Source: Paracoccus benzoatiresistens (lineage in GTDB: Bacteria > Pseudomonadota > Alphaproteobacteria > Rhodobacterales > Rhodobacteraceae). Taken from it: a stretch of DNA of 64,000 nt. Made by a program: the position numbers and the translations under genes. This document shows, piece after piece, positions 36,754-47,008 of this stretch. The notes beneath the pieces were generated by a model that searched no databases, had not been told where the DNA came from, and saw nothing but the letters and a program-made list of their open reading frames with translations. The DNA is taken from positions 186,001 to 250,000 of the forward strand of contig NZ_JAPTYD010000002.1 of the NCBI RefSeq assembly GCF_026913015.1. Direction: 5' to 3'. The stretch's first letter is position 1, and each line of letters begins with the position of its first letter.

Positions 36754-37427
36754 GCCAGAAGCAGGGCGGCCAGGCCGGACAAGGCCAGGACCGGCGGGTT
36801 CACGGGGGACAGGTTCGCGGCGAAGATACCCACCAGGGCCCAGACGACCCCTGCGGGATAGGCCCATTCCGCGGGCCTGCGGCTTTGGACCAGCACGGCC
36901 ACGGCCGTCACCCCCAGCAGGCACAGGATCGCCGCCGCCTGTTCGGACAGGATGCCGTGACCTCCCAGCACCATGCCGAAGGACGCCCCCGTCGCCGCTG
37001 TCAGCCAACCGGCATAAAGCGCCACGGGCCGCACCTGCCAGACCGGATCGCGCCGCCCCGCGCGCAGGAAGGCCGCCACGGCGGGCACCAGCATCGCCAC
37101 GATCAGAACCGTCGCCCCGATGGGGGTCCGATGCGCCGTCTCGATCCAGAAGGCGCCAAGGACGAGGCTGACCAGCAACGCGGGCCGCATCGGCTGCCAG
37201 TCGGGATCCCCGGCCCGCTTCCAGGCGCCAAAGCCCGATCCCGCGACCAGCCAGGCAAAGATCAGCCCCCAGATCGAGAAGGCCCAGCCGGCGGGTTGGA
37301 TCGGCGGATCGGTCTGCGGGATGGGGAACTGATCGGGCCGATAGCCGCCAAAGCCGTTCGACAGCAGGGGCGAGACGGCAAAGGCAAGGGCCGCCAGAAG
37401 AACAAGGACGGGCAGAAGACGGTGCAT
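36714..37427 (-). CDS. TspO/MBR-like tryptophan-rich membrane protein
   Basis: The 237-residue protein has about seven hydrophobic helices and begins with LPVLVLLAALAFAVSPLLSN. The element PAGWAFSIWGLIFAWLVAGS is shared with proteins called tryptophan-rich sensory proteins in Rhodobacteraceae, where the gene is often near a photolyase. It is longer than the five-helix TspO family norm, so the assignment is moderate. Its 3' end overlaps phrB tail to tail. Confidence 0.65.
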   Translation of the reverse strand: MHRLLPVLVLLAALAFAVSPLLSNGFGGYRPDQFPIPQTDPPIQPAGWAFSIWGLIFAWLVAGSGFGAWKRAGDPDWQPMRPALLVSLVLGAFWIETAHRTPIGATVLIVAMLVPAVAAFLRAGRRDPVWQVRPVALYAGWLTAATGASFGMVLGGHGILSEQAAAILCLLGVTAVAVLVQSRRPAEWAYPAGVVWALVGIFAANLSPVNPPVLALSGLAALLLAYRAAASLRANPR

Positions 37428-37458
37428 GAGACCTGCGATCTTGACCAGGGTTGCCGTC

Positions 37459-38076
37459 TTAACGCGACGGCCCGCCAGCCGTTCCGAGACCGCGCGCCCG
37501 TTCCAGATCCCCGGGGGTGTTGATGTTGAAGAAGGGATCGACCGCCCCCGTGTCCCACACTGCCAGGGTTGCCGAATGGGCCATGGCAAAGCCCCGCACC
37601 CGCCGCTGGCCCGACACCAGGAAGGCGCGCAACTCGTCCCGCAGCGCCACCGGCCATTGCCCGAAGGTGGGGTGGTCGGTCACCCGGCCGCCGCCGTCGC
37701 GGCTGGCGGCCAGCACGATGCCGCCGCCCTGCGCGCCAAGGCGTTCCGCCAGGTCGCGCGGAAAGAACGGCGTATCGCCCGCCACGCTGATGACCGCGCC
37801 TGCGCCCAGCGAGGCCGCCCAGTCCATCCCCGCCAGGATGCCCGCCAGCGGTCCCGGAAAATCCGGCAGGCTGTCGGGCAGCACGGGCAGGCCGAAACCC
37901 GCGAAGCGGCCCGGATCGCCGTTCGCGTTCAGGGCCAGCGGCGCGCATTGCGGCGACAGGCGCGCGATGATCCCGGCCAGCATCGGGCGGCCATCCAGAT
38001 CCAGCAGGCATTTGTCGCCCCCGCCCATGCGGGTCGCGCGGCCTCCGGCAAGGATGATGGCGGGGGGAAGGGTCAT
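37459..38076 (-). CDS. mobA: Molybdenum cofactor guanylyltransferase MobA
   Basis: The enzyme (205 aa) joins GMP to molybdopterin to make the bis-MGD cofactor. The nucleotide-binding signature LAGGRATRMGGGDK is at the N-terminus, FPGPLAGILAG follows, and the magnesium-site AGDTPFF and the FNINTPGDLERA end are present. It is 31 bases upstream of the TspO-like gene and read in the same direction. Confidence 0.93.
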   Translation of the reverse strand: MTLPPAIILAGGRATRMGGGDKCLLDLDGRPMLAGIIARLSPQCAPLALNANGDPGRFAGFGLPVLPDSLPDFPGPLAGILAGMDWAASLGAGAVISVAGDTPFFPRDLAERLGAQGGGIVLAASRDGGGRVTDHPTFGQWPVALRDELRAFLVSGQRRVRGFAMAHSATLAVWDTGAVDPFFNINTPGDLERARGLGTAGGPSR

Positions 38077-38178
38077 GGGGCGGTTGTGGCGCAGGCAGGC
38101 TCTGGCGGCAAGGGCAGTCGTGACTTACAAGAACAGCCGGCGGCAGGGTTGACCGTCCTGTCCGCCCGGAGAGATGCC

Positions 38179-39207
38179 ATGCGACACGACCCCCTGCCCC
38201 CCTACCAGATCCAGGCCAGCCTTCCCGATCTGTCCTTCGCCGCCATCGACGCCCTGATCCGGGCCGAGGCTGCCGAACGCGGGCTGGACCTGCATGACGG
38301 GCATGGCCGGTCCACCTGGTGCAAGCTGCCGGGCGGCGACGAATTCGGCGCCAGGATCGGACCCACGGGCAGCATCCTTTACGTTCGCGCCCATGCGCGC
38401 GACCGGCTTCACAGTCTTCTGGAGGCCGTCACCCTTCACCTCGGGCAGCATCTGCCGGACCAGCGGATCACGTGGTCATCCCTGGACCGACCGGGGGCCT
38501 ATCCGCCGAATTTCAGCCTGGCCCGCGTGGCGGGGGTCACGCAGGTCGGCACGGATTTCCTGCGGCTGCGGCTGGAAGGCGGCGACCTCGGCCGTTTCGC
38601 GCGCGAGCTGATCCATTTTCGCCTGATCCTGCAGCCTCAGGGCGTGACGAAGCCCGCCTGGCCCGTGATCGGCGAGGACGGCCAGACCCTCTGGCCCAAG
38701 GGCGCCGCGGCCCTGCACCGCCCCGCCTATACGGTGTGCCATATCGACCCGGCGGCAGGCTGGCTGGAAACCGACATCTTCATCCATGATGGCGGCCGGG
38801 CCTGCGACTTTGCCCGCGCGGCAGTGCCCGGCACGCCCGTCGGGCTGACCGGACCGGGCGGCGGTGGCGTGGTGCAAGGGGCAAGCCTGCTGATCGGCGG
38901 GGACGAAACGGCCTATCCCGCCCTGGCCCGCATGCTGGAAGCCGCCAGCCCCGGCACGACCGGGGAATGCCATCTGTTCGGCGCGCGGGCGGATTATCCG
39001 CTGCCCCCTCATCCGGGGATCCGCGTCCTTCACGCCCCGGGCGGCGAGGCCGCGCTGGCCCACCGCCTGCGCCGTGACGGCACCGGGGCCGATCGAATCT
39101 GGCTGGCCACCGAACGCAGGCGACTGGCATCCCTGAAAGCCGCGATCGTCGAGGATCTGGGCATCGGCAAGTCCCGCGCCCATCTGGCAGCCTATTGGAG
39201 CGCTTGA
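38179..39207 (+). CDS. Siderophore-interacting protein with N-terminal DUF2218 domain
   Basis: The 342-residue cytoplasmic flavoprotein probably reduces ferric siderophore or haem-like complexes to release iron. An N-terminal part (about residues 1-95) resembles DUF2218, and the rest is a ViuB/SIP-type ferric reductase with the FAD motif RPAYTVCHIDP and LTGPGGGG. GGAG lies 7 bases before the ATG at 38179. It is followed, after 149 bases, by exbB-exbD-tonB, so a role in iron uptake is likely. Confidence 0.85.
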   Translation: MRHDPLPPYQIQASLPDLSFAAIDALIRAEAAERGLDLHDGHGRSTWCKLPGGDEFGARIGPTGSILYVRAHARDRLHSLLEAVTLHLGQHLPDQRITWSSLDRPGAYPPNFSLARVAGVTQVGTDFLRLRLEGGDLGRFARELIHFRLILQPQGVTKPAWPVIGEDGQTLWPKGAAALHRPAYTVCHIDPAAGWLETDIFIHDGGRACDFARAAVPGTPVGLTGPGGGGVVQGASLLIGGDETAYPALARMLEAASPGTTGECHLFGARADYPLPPHPGIRVLHAPGGEAALAHRLRRDGTGADRIWLATERRRLASLKAAIVEDLGIGKSRAHLAAYWSA

Positions 39208-39256
39208 AGGCCGCACAGAGCTATCTGAATAGTTGACAATTTTACATGGCTGCTGA

Positions 39257-39287
39257 ATACCCGACGCAAACTTGCGGGTCCGGGTAT
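39257..39287 (+). promoter_or_regulatory. Leader hairpin before exbB
   Basis: ATACCCG (39257-39263) pairs with CGGGTAT (39281-39287), and an inner CGCAA/TTGCG stem lies within. A possible -35 TTGACA (39233-39238) is upstream. I recognise no Fur, Irr or RirA site with confidence. Confidence 0.35.
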
Positions 39288-39356
39288 CGCCTTCTTCAGA
39301 TTCCCGGCCCCGTTGCGAACCGCCCGCCTGTCGCGGATCAAGAAGCAAGGAACGCC

Positions 39357-40328
<972 letters not shown>

Positions 40329-40331
40329 GCC

Positions 40332-40829
40332 ATGGCCGGAGGGATCCGCGACAATGGCGATGATCTGGTCGAGAACCACGAGATCAACGTCACCCCCTTC
40401 ATCGACGTGATGCTGGTGCTGCTGATCATCTTCATGGTCGCGGCGCCGCTTGCGACGGTCGATGTGAATGTCGATCTGCCGGTGTCGAACGCCACGCCCG
40501 CGCAGCGCCCGGACCAGCCGGTCTATGTGACCGTGAAGCCCGATCTGACGCTGGCGCTTGGCAACCAGGACATCGCGCCGGGCGGCCTTGCCGCCGCCCT
40601 GGCCGAGGCGACCGAGGGCGACCGCGAACAGCGCATCTTCCTGCGCGCCGACCGCGAGGTCGCCTATGGCGACCTGATGGAGGTGATGAACACCCTGCGC
40701 GACACAGGCTATCTGAAGATCGCGCTTGTCGGGCTCGAGGCGACGACGGCGGGCGTGCCGCCTGCCGTGCCCGGCCTGGACCCGGCGCCTGCCGCAACGC
40801 CCGCCGCAGCGACGGAACCCGGCCAATGA
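40332..40829 (+). CDS. exbD: TonB-system proton channel subunit ExbD
   Basis: The 165-residue protein has one membrane helix with the functional aspartate in the segment [18 protein letters not shown], and a periplasmic domain of the ExbD/TolR type. A proline-alanine tail of about 25 residues ends it. It is 3 bases after exbB and overlaps tonB by 4 bases. Confidence 0.95.
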   Translation: MAGGIRDNGDDLVENHEINVTPFIDVMLVLLIIFMVAAPLATVDVNVDLPVSNATPAQRPDQPVYVTVKPDLTLALGNQDIAPGGLAAALAEATEGDREQRIFLRADREVAYGDLMEVMNTLRDTGYLKIALVGLEATTAGVPPAVPGLDPAPAATPAAATEPGQ

Positions 40830-41725
40830 GCGGGCGCGCCGGCCGCGTGATCCGCGAAGGCGCCCTGTGGGGCGGCGCCTCGGCCCTGGTGCTGGCGCTG
40901 CATCTGGGCGGTGCGCTGTGGATCATGCGCCAGGCCGAGGCCGCCGCCCCGCCGGGCCTGCCCGAACCCGTCTTCGTCGATCTGGCCCCCGCCGAGGAGG
41001 TGGCCGAGGAATCAGTCGCCCCGACCGAGGAGCCGGTCGACGATGCCGCCGAAGAACCCGTCGAGCCGGAGCCCCAGCCCGAACCAGAGCCAGAGCCCGA
41101 ACCGGCACCCGAGGAGGTGGCCGAGCCGCTGGACCTGCCGCCCCTGCCGGAACTGGAACCGCTGGAGGACATGGCCGAACTGTTCCCGCCCGCGCCGCCG
41201 GAACTGGAAACCCCGCCCGAGGTGGCGCTGAACAGCTCGGCCCGGCCGCAGCGCCGCCCCGAACGCGAGCCCGAGCCAGAGCCGCAGCGCCAGGCCGAAC
41301 CGCGTCGCGAACGCCCCCAGCCGGAACCGCAGCGGCAGGCCGAACCTCGCCGGCAGGAGCAGCCTGCGCAGCAGCAGGCACGCCGCGCGCCACAGGGGGC
41401 AGGCGGCAGCGGCGCAACCGGTCCAAGCCCGCAGCAGAAGGCCAGCCTGATGTCTCAGTGGGGCGGCCAGATCCGGTCCTGCATCAGCCGCCGCGCATCC
41501 GCCCCGCGCGGGGTGCGCGAAGGGGGCCGGGTGACCCTGAACCTGTCGGTTTCCCGCAATGGGTCCATCCAGGGGGTGGGCATCCAGGGATCGTCCGGCA
41601 ATCCTGCGCTGGACCAGGCTGCGGTGCAGGCGGCGCAGCGCGCCGGGCGCTGTCCCCGCGCGCCCGCCGAACTGACGGATGCAAGCTATGGCTTCCAGTT
41701 GCCGATCAACCTGCAGGTTCGCTGA
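40826..41725 (+). CDS. tonB: Energy transducer TonB
   Basis: The 299-residue protein has an N-terminal membrane anchor, a long Pro/Glu and Arg/Gln-rich periplasmic spacer (about residues 50-200), and a C-terminal TonB domain with GGRVTLNLSVSRNGSIQGVG and the end SYGFQLPINLQVR. It links ExbBD to outer membrane receptors for iron complexes. No receptor gene lies within the window. The gene is coupled to exbD by ATGA. Confidence 0.93.
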   Translation: MSGRAGRVIREGALWGGASALVLALHLGGALWIMRQAEAAAPPGLPEPVFVDLAPAEEVAEESVAPTEEPVDDAAEEPVEPEPQPEPEPEPEPAPEEVAEPLDLPPLPELEPLEDMAELFPPAPPELETPPEVALNSSARPQRRPEREPEPEPQRQAEPRRERPQPEPQRQAEPRRQEQPAQQQARRAPQGAGGSGATGPSPQQKASLMSQWGGQIRSCISRRASAPRGVREGGRVTLNLSVSRNGSIQGVGIQGSSGNPALDQAAVQAAQRAGRCPRAPAELTDASYGFQLPINLQVR

Positions 41726-41809
41726 AAAGGCGCGGGGGGCTGTCTGCCCCCGCCGCCGTCCAGGCGGCTTCCCCAAAGGGATATTTGTGCCAGGGCAAAA
41801 GCCCCCTGC
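41726..41809. repeat. Interspersed intergenic repeat, copy B
   Basis: Between convergent tonB and imuA is a GC-rich hairpin GGGGGCTGTCTGCCCCC followed by GGCGGCTTCC and GGGATATTTGTGCCAGGGCAAAAG. The segment GGATATTTGxGCCA matches copy A near 29977. Confidence 0.5.
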
Positions 41810-42382
41810 CTAAAGGTCCGCCATCGCCTCGGATAGGACGGCAACATGCCGGCCCCTGCCGTCCCAGTCCAGAACCCAGGCCTTTGGCGCCCCGCGCTTG
41901 TCGCGCAGCAGGTGCCATTCGTGCAGCACCTGCCCGCGCGGCGACAGCAGCGGCCGGCAATGCCAACGCGTTTCCGCGGCATTCGACCCCGCACCCTGCC
42001 GGATCAGCATGATCGCGGTGGTGTGCCCCGACTCGGCCGCAAGCTGCAGGCGGCGGCCTGCGGTCAGGGACAGGTGCTCCTGCGGCTCGGCCACCACAAG
42101 ACCCACGGCGGGGCTGCGCAGCGTTTCCTCGGCCGCCCAGAGCAGGTCCGTCTCGGCCGCCGCAAGGACCAGATACAGCCTGTCCGCGATGCCGGGTGGC
42201 AGGCCCCACAGGAAGGGCAGCCCGCGTTCATGGGCGCGCAGGATCCAGAACAGCGGCCCCGGATGATGCATCGCCTGATAAAGCGCGAAGATACGGCGGC
42301 CCGCCCCTTCGGCCTCGTGCATCCGGGCGGGGCGCAGGGGAAAGGGGGCGGTTTGTCGGGCTGGCAGGTCAAGGTCGGGCAT
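41810..42382 (-). CDS. imuA: ImuA-like SOS protein
   Basis: The 190-residue protein resembles the short RecA-like ImuA of alphaproteobacteria, which works with ImuB and DnaE2 in SOS mutagenesis. Motifs are HEAEGAGRRIFAL near residue 22, LVLAAAETDLLWAAEETLR and RPLLSPRGQVLHEWHLLRDK. A LexA-type box lies just upstream. The usual imuB and dnaE2 neighbours are absent here, so the protein may act with partners elsewhere. The gene-symbol assignment is by family resemblance. Confidence 0.72.
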   Translation of the reverse strand: MPDLDLPARQTAPFPLRPARMHEAEGAGRRIFALYQAMHHPGPLFWILRAHERGLPFLWGLPPGIADRLYLVLAAAETDLLWAAEETLRSPAVGLVVAEPQEHLSLTAGRRLQLAAESGHTTAIMLIRQGAGSNAAETRWHCRPLLSPRGQVLHEWHLLRDKRGAPKAWVLDWDGRGRHVAVLSEAMADL

Positions 42383-42386
42383 GCCG

Positions 42387-42401
42387 GAACATTACAGGAA
42401 C
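42387..42401. promoter_or_regulatory. LexA (SOS) box of imuA
   Basis: On the gene strand the sequence is GTTC-CTGTAAT-GTTC, an exact GTTC-N7-GTTC as used by alphaproteobacterial LexA. It lies 4 bases upstream of the imuA start codon, so repression would cover the initiation region. Confidence 0.85.
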
Positions 42402-42454
42402 ATTCCGGTCTGTAAAGTTCGGCTGAAACGCGGCGGCGCATGTGAACACGCACT

Positions 42455-43900
42455 CTACGGGGTCGGCGCCTCGCCGGGCATGGCGGGCGTTTGTGCGCCT
42501 TCGCCCTGGGGGGCGGGGCCGCTTTCGACCAGCCGGTTCTGGTCCCATTGGCCGGACGCGACCTCTCCGCTGGCATAGCGCATGACGCCCTGGCCCTGCC
42601 GCTTGCCCGCGACGAAGCTGCCCTCGTAGCGGTCGCCGCTGGCATAGGTCGCAACGCCGGTGCCGTCGATCTCTCCGGCCTTCCAGCCGCCTTCGTAGAC
42701 AAAGCCGTCGGGCGTGGTCAGCTTGCCCTGCCCTTCGCGCAAGCCGTTCGCGAAGCCGCCGGTATAGACGGTGCCGTCGGGATAGGTCGCCTGCCCCTCG
42801 CCATGGCGCTGGCCGTCGGACCAAGCGCCGGTATAGACATAGCCGTCGGGATAGGTCATCCGGCCCTGGCCGTGGTTGCGGGCGTTCCTGAAGCCGCCCT
42901 CGTAGACCATGCCATTGGCATAGGTGGCCTTGCCCTCGCCCTCGATCACGCCGGCCTTCCATTGGCCGGAATAGCTGGCGCCGTCGGGATAGGTGATGGT
43001 GCCCGTGCCGTCGGGGCGGTCGGCCTTCATCTGGCCGGTATAAACGGACCCGTCGGGATAGGTGATCTGGCCCTCGCCCTCCATCCGGCCCTCGACCCAA
43101 GCGCCGGTATAGACATAGCCGTCAGTGCCGGTGAAGGTGCCCTGCCCGTGGCGGCGGTCGGCCTTGAAGGCGCCGTCATAGACATCGCCATTGGCATAGG
43201 TGGCGACGCCCTGCCCTTCGCGCTTGCCGTTCAGCATCTGGCCTTCGTAGCGGTCGCCCGAGCCCTGGACCAGCACGCCCGTGCCCGACATCTGCCCTGC
43301 CGACCAGATGCCGTCATAGACCAGCCCGTCGGCCATGGTCAGCTTGCCCTTGCCCGCGCGCTGCCCGGCCAGCATCCCGCCTTCGTAGACCGCGCCATCG
43401 GGATAGGTGATCTTGCCCTGGCCTTCCTTGACGCCCGCGTTCCAGTCGCCTTCGTAGCGATAGCCGTTGGGCTGGGTCAGCACGCCCTTGCCCTGGTGCA
43501 GGCCCTTGACGAAATCGCCGGTATAGACCGACCCGTTGGCATAGCGCGCCACACCCTTGCCGGTGATCTCGCCCGCGACCCAATCGCCTTCATAGGTGCC
43601 GCCATCGGCATAGGTGATCTTGCCCGTGCCGTTGGGCTTGCCCTCGGCGAACTGGCCTTCATAAACGGAACCGTTCGGGAAGGTGGCCTTGCCCTGGCCC
43701 AGGATCTCGCCCTCGACCCAGTCGCCCTCGTAGCGATAACCGTTGGGCAGGGTATAGATGCCATGTCCGTGCTGGCGGCCGTTGCGGAAGGTGCCCTCGT
43801 AGACGCCGCCATCGTCGTATTGCTTTGTGACGACCTGCGCATCCGCGGCGGTGGTTCCCGCCACCAGCGCCAGCACAGCCACCCAACTTGCCGCCTTCAT
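42455..43900 (-). CDS. Periplasmic MORN-repeat protein
   Basis: After a signal peptide (about residues 1-20, ADAQ cleavage) the 481-residue protein is almost entirely MORN repeats, 18-19 units of about 23 residues built on Y-x-G-x-W/F-x-x-G...G-x-G-x-x-x-x-x-x-G. Such repeats bind lipids or act as protein scaffolds. A bacterial periplasmic MORN-only protein has no known function. A short Pro/Ala/Glu tail closes it. It is divergent from nadE, sharing a 121-base spacer. Confidence 0.9.
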   Translation of the reverse strand: MKAASWVAVLALVAGTTAADAQVVTKQYDDGGVYEGTFRNGRQHGHGIYTLPNGYRYEGDWVEGEILGQGKATFPNGSVYEGQFAEGKPNGTGKITYADGGTYEGDWVAGEITGKGVARYANGSVYTGDFVKGLHQGKGVLTQPNGYRYEGDWNAGVKEGQGKITYPDGAVYEGGMLAGQRAGKGKLTMADGLVYDGIWSAGQMSGTGVLVQGSGDRYEGQMLNGKREGQGVATYANGDVYDGAFKADRRHGQGTFTGTDGYVYTGAWVEGRMEGEGQITYPDGSVYTGQMKADRPDGTGTITYPDGASYSGQWKAGVIEGEGKATYANGMVYEGGFRNARNHGQGRMTYPDGYVYTGAWSDGQRHGEGQATYPDGTVYTGGFANGLREGQGKLTTPDGFVYEGGWKAGEIDGTGVATYASGDRYEGSFVAGKRQGQGVMRYASGEVASGQWDQNRLVESGPAPQGEGAQTPAMPGEAPTP

Positions 43901-44021
43901 CGCCACTTGCCCTTCGTCTTTTGCCCATGGTCTAGCGCAGCGGACCCTGCGCGCAAAGCCCGACTTTTCCTTTTGCATCCTGTCGCCTATCACGGGGCCG
44001 AAAGAAAAAGGGCCGCTACCC

Positions 44022-45680
44022 ATGACCAACCGCTTCCGCCTGACCATCGGCCAGTTGAACGCCACCGTGGGCGATCTGCAGGGCAATGCGGACAAGGCAC
44101 GCCAGGCATGGGAGGGCGCGAGGGCCGCCGGCGCCGACATGCTGGCCCTGCCCGAGATGTTCATCACCGGATACCAGACCCAGGATCTGGTGCTGAAGCC
44201 CGCCTTCATCCGCCAGGCCGAGGAGGAGATCCTTGACCTTGCGGCTTTCTGCGTGGGCGGTCCGACGCTGGGCATCGGCGGCCCCTGGCGGGACGGCGAC
44301 AGGCTGTACAACGCCTACTGGGTCTTCAAGGACGGCGCGCTGGTCGCCCGCGTGCTGAAGCACCGGCTGCCCCACAAGCAGCTGTTCGACGAATTGCGCT
44401 TGTTCGATTCCGGCCCGATCAGCGGCCCCTATCCGGTCGCGGGCGCCCGCATCGGATCGCCCATCTGCGAGGACGGCTGGTCCCCCGACGTGGCCGAGAC
44501 CCTGGCCGAAACGGGGGCCGAGATCCTGGTGGTGCCCAACGGATCGCCCTATCACCGCAACAAGCTGGACCTGCGCATGGGCCACATGGTCGGCCGCGTG
44601 GTGGAAACCGGGCTGCCGCTGGTCTATGTCAACATGGCGGGCGGCCAGGACGACCAGCTTTACGACGGCGCCAGCTTCGTGCTGAACCCCGGCGGGCACA
44701 AGGTCGTCCAACTGCCGCCCTTCCAGGAGATGCTGGCCCATGTGGACTTCTCGCTGACCGATGACGGCTGGCGGGCCGAGCCGGGCCTGATGGCGCCCCA
44801 GCCCGACGAATGGGAACAGGATTACCAGGCCATGATGCTGGGCCTGCGCGAATACCTGCGCAAGTCCGGTTTCGGAAAGGTCGTCCTGGGCATGTCGGGC
44901 GGCATCGATTCCGCGCTTGTCGCCACCATCGCCGCCGACGCGATCGGCCCGCAGAACGTGCGTTGCGTGATGCTGCCCAGCGAATACACCTCGCAGGCCA
45001 GCCTGGACGACGCGGCCGATTGCGCCGCCCGGCTTGGCGCGCGGCTGGACACCGTCCATATCGAGGGCGCGCGCGACGCGGTCGGCAGCGCCCTGGCGCA
45101 TCTGATGGCCGGCACGCAGCCCGGCATCACCGAGGAAAACATCCAGTCCCGCCTGCGCGGACTGATGCTGATGGCCCTTTCCAACAAGTTCAACGAGATG
45201 CTGCTGACCACCGGCAACAAGTCCGAGGTCGGCGTGGGCTATGCCACGATCTATGGCGACATGGCGGGCGGCTATAACCCGATCAAGGATCTCTACAAGA
45301 CCCGCGTGTTCCAGACCTGCCGCTGGCGCAACGCCAATCACCGCGACTGGATGATGGGACCGGCGGGCGAGGTGATCCCGCCCCGGATCATCGCCAAGCC
45401 GCCCTCGGCCGAGCTGCGGCCCGACCAGAAGGACGAGGATTCGCTGCCCCCCTACGAGGTTCTGGACGCGATCCTGGAAGGGCTGGTCGAAAAGGACCTG
45501 TCGCTGCGCGATCTGGTGGAACAGGGCTTCGATGCCGATACGGTGACCAAGGTCGAAAGGCTGCTTTATGGCAGCGAATGGAAGCGGTATCAGGCCGCCC
45601 CCGGTCCGCGCATCTCGACAAGGGCCTTCTGGCTGGACCGCCGCTATCCCTTGGTGAACCGCTGGCGCGACAGGCTGTAG
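44022..45680 (+). CDS. nadE: Glutamine-dependent NAD+ synthetase
   Basis: The 552-residue enzyme amidates deamido-NAD to NAD. An N-terminal nitrilase-type glutaminase domain has the Glu-Lys-Cys set in LPEMFITGYQ, KHRLPHKQLF and GSPICEDGW. The C-terminal synthetase has the PP-loop GMSGGIDSALVATI and LLTTGNKSEVGVGY. The start at 44022 matches the family N-terminus RLTIGQLNATVGD. A 12-bp hairpin follows the gene. Confidence 0.96.
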   Translation: MTNRFRLTIGQLNATVGDLQGNADKARQAWEGARAAGADMLALPEMFITGYQTQDLVLKPAFIRQAEEEILDLAAFCVGGPTLGIGGPWRDGDRLYNAYWVFKDGALVARVLKHRLPHKQLFDELRLFDSGPISGPYPVAGARIGSPICEDGWSPDVAETLAETGAEILVVPNGSPYHRNKLDLRMGHMVGRVVETGLPLVYVNMAGGQDDQLYDGASFVLNPGGHKVVQLPPFQEMLAHVDFSLTDDGWRAEPGLMAPQPDEWEQDYQAMMLGLREYLRKSGFGKVVLGMSGGIDSALVATIAADAIGPQNVRCVMLPSEYTSQASLDDAADCAARLGARLDTVHIEGARDAVGSALAHLMAGTQPGITEENIQSRLRGLMLMALSNKFNEMLLTTGNKSEVGVGYATIYGDMAGGYNPIKDLYKTRVFQTCRWRNANHRDWMMGPAGEVIPPRIIAKPPSAELRPDQKDEDSLPPYEVLDAILEGLVEKDLSLRDLVEQGFDADTVTKVERLLYGSEWKRYQAAPGPRISTRAFWLDRRYPLVNRWRDRL

Positions 45681-45681
45681 G

Positions 45682-45710
45682 GGCGTGGTGGGGCGAAACC
45701 CCACCACGCC
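45682..45710. terminator. Hairpin after nadE
   Basis: GGCGTGGTGGGG pairs perfectly with CCCCACCACGCC across the loop CGAAA, immediately after the nadE stop and before the convergent oxidoreductase. There is no T run. Confidence 0.6.
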
Positions 45711-45738
45711 GGGCGTCGCGCAGTTATGGGACGGGGCA

Positions 45739-46689
45739 TCACCCCACCAGCTCCCGCGCGGCCATGTCGATGAATTCCTCCTGGTTGCGTCCGACATTGT
45801 GGACAAAGACCACGTCGGCGCCCAGTTCGGCGAAGGCCTGCAGGTCGGCGCGATGCTTGCCCGGATCGGCGGACACGCTTACCGACCGGCCGATCTGATC
45901 CTTGTCCACGAACTGGCCCAGAAGATCGAAATCCGACGGGCGGCGAATGTCCCAGTTGATCTCTCCGCCGATCGCGACGGGCGCCCATTGGTCCAGCGCA
46001 CTCGCCATCGCCTCGTCATGGGTGGCGGCCCAAGAGATGGTGTGCTGGATATGGACGGGCTTGCCCGCGCCGCCGCCCTCGCGGAAGGCGTCGATGACCT
46101 TGGCGACATTGGCCGGATCGCCGCCAAGGGTCAGCAGCCCCTCGGCCCAGCCCCCCAGGAAACGCGCCGTTTCGGCGGTCGCGGCCGCGCCGAACAGGGG
46201 CGGCGGGGTGTCGGGCAGCGACCACAGCCGCGCCTCGACCGCGGTGACGCGGCCGCGATGCGTCACGGTTTCGCCCCGCAGCAGGGCGTGCATCACGTCG
46301 AAGCATTCCTTCAGCCGCGCGTTGCGCTCGGGCTTGTCGGGCCAGGGCTGGCCGGTCATGGCCTCGTTCAGCGCCTCGCCCGTCCCCAAGGCCAGCCAGA
46401 AGCGGCCCGGAAACATCTGCCCCAGCGTCGCCGCCGCCTGAGCCATCACCGCCGGGTGATAGCGATAGCCGGGCGCCGCGATATTGCCGAAGGGCACGGT
46501 TGTCGCCTGCATGGCGGCGCCCAGCCAGACCCAGGCATGGCCGGAATGGCCCTGACGTTCGCTCCAGGGCTGGATGTGGTCCGAGCATTTGATCGCGGCA
46601 AAGCCCGCCTCTTCGGCCAGGCGCGCCAGATCCCGCAAGGCGCGGGGGGCGTATTGTTCGTGCGAGCAGTGGTATCCGATGCGCGTCAT
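45739..46689 (-). CDS. FMN-dependent LLM class oxidoreductase (TIGR03885-type)
   Basis: The 316-residue luciferase-like monooxygenase fold protein has the signature GYHCSHEQ at the start, SDHIQPWSERQGHSGHAW, GALG-like WLALGTGEALNE and the end HNVGRNQEEFID, which I recall from the probable non-F420 flavin oxidoreductase family. Substrate is unknown. It stands alone with nadE convergent. The ATG at 46689 is chosen because family homology begins there. Confidence 0.85.
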   Translation of the reverse strand: MTRIGYHCSHEQYAPRALRDLARLAEEAGFAAIKCSDHIQPWSERQGHSGHAWVWLGAAMQATTVPFGNIAAPGYRYHPAVMAQAAATLGQMFPGRFWLALGTGEALNEAMTGQPWPDKPERNARLKECFDVMHALLRGETVTHRGRVTAVEARLWSLPDTPPPLFGAAATAETARFLGGWAEGLLTLGGDPANVAKVIDAFREGGGAGKPVHIQHTISWAATHDEAMASALDQWAPVAIGGEINWDIRRPSDFDLLGQFVDKDQIGRSVSVSADPGKHRADLQAFAELGADVVFVHNVGRNQEEFIDMAARELVG

Positions 46690-47008
46690 GCAGGACCGTC
46701 CCTTTGTCGTTCTCTGGCTGCAAGCGCCCGAACGGACCGGAAGTTCCCGCGCCGGGACAATCGGGGGGCGCGATGCCGTCACATCCGGCAACCAGGCAGG
46801 CGCGGCATGAACGAGATGGACGAAGGGGGGTCATCCCCGGCGCCCGTGTGGAACGCCCCGCCCTGGCAGCTCCGACGGCTTCCTTGCCTTTGCGACACGT
46901 GCCGCGGCATGCGGCATCTGCGTCATCCTGTATCTGGCGGCGCCCGCATCCGCAGGACCCAGCCCGGATGCGGGCTTCGCTGGTCGAAATGGCCGAAAGC
47001 GGCCGCGA
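46690..47008. other. 319-base region with no gene
   Basis: Short frames on both strands lack recognisable sequence or start signals. A stem GCCCGCATCCG / CGGATGCGGGC (46942-46952 and 46965-46975) lies 34 bases after the stop of the epimerase gene, and may end its transcript, but no T run follows. Confidence 0.55.
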
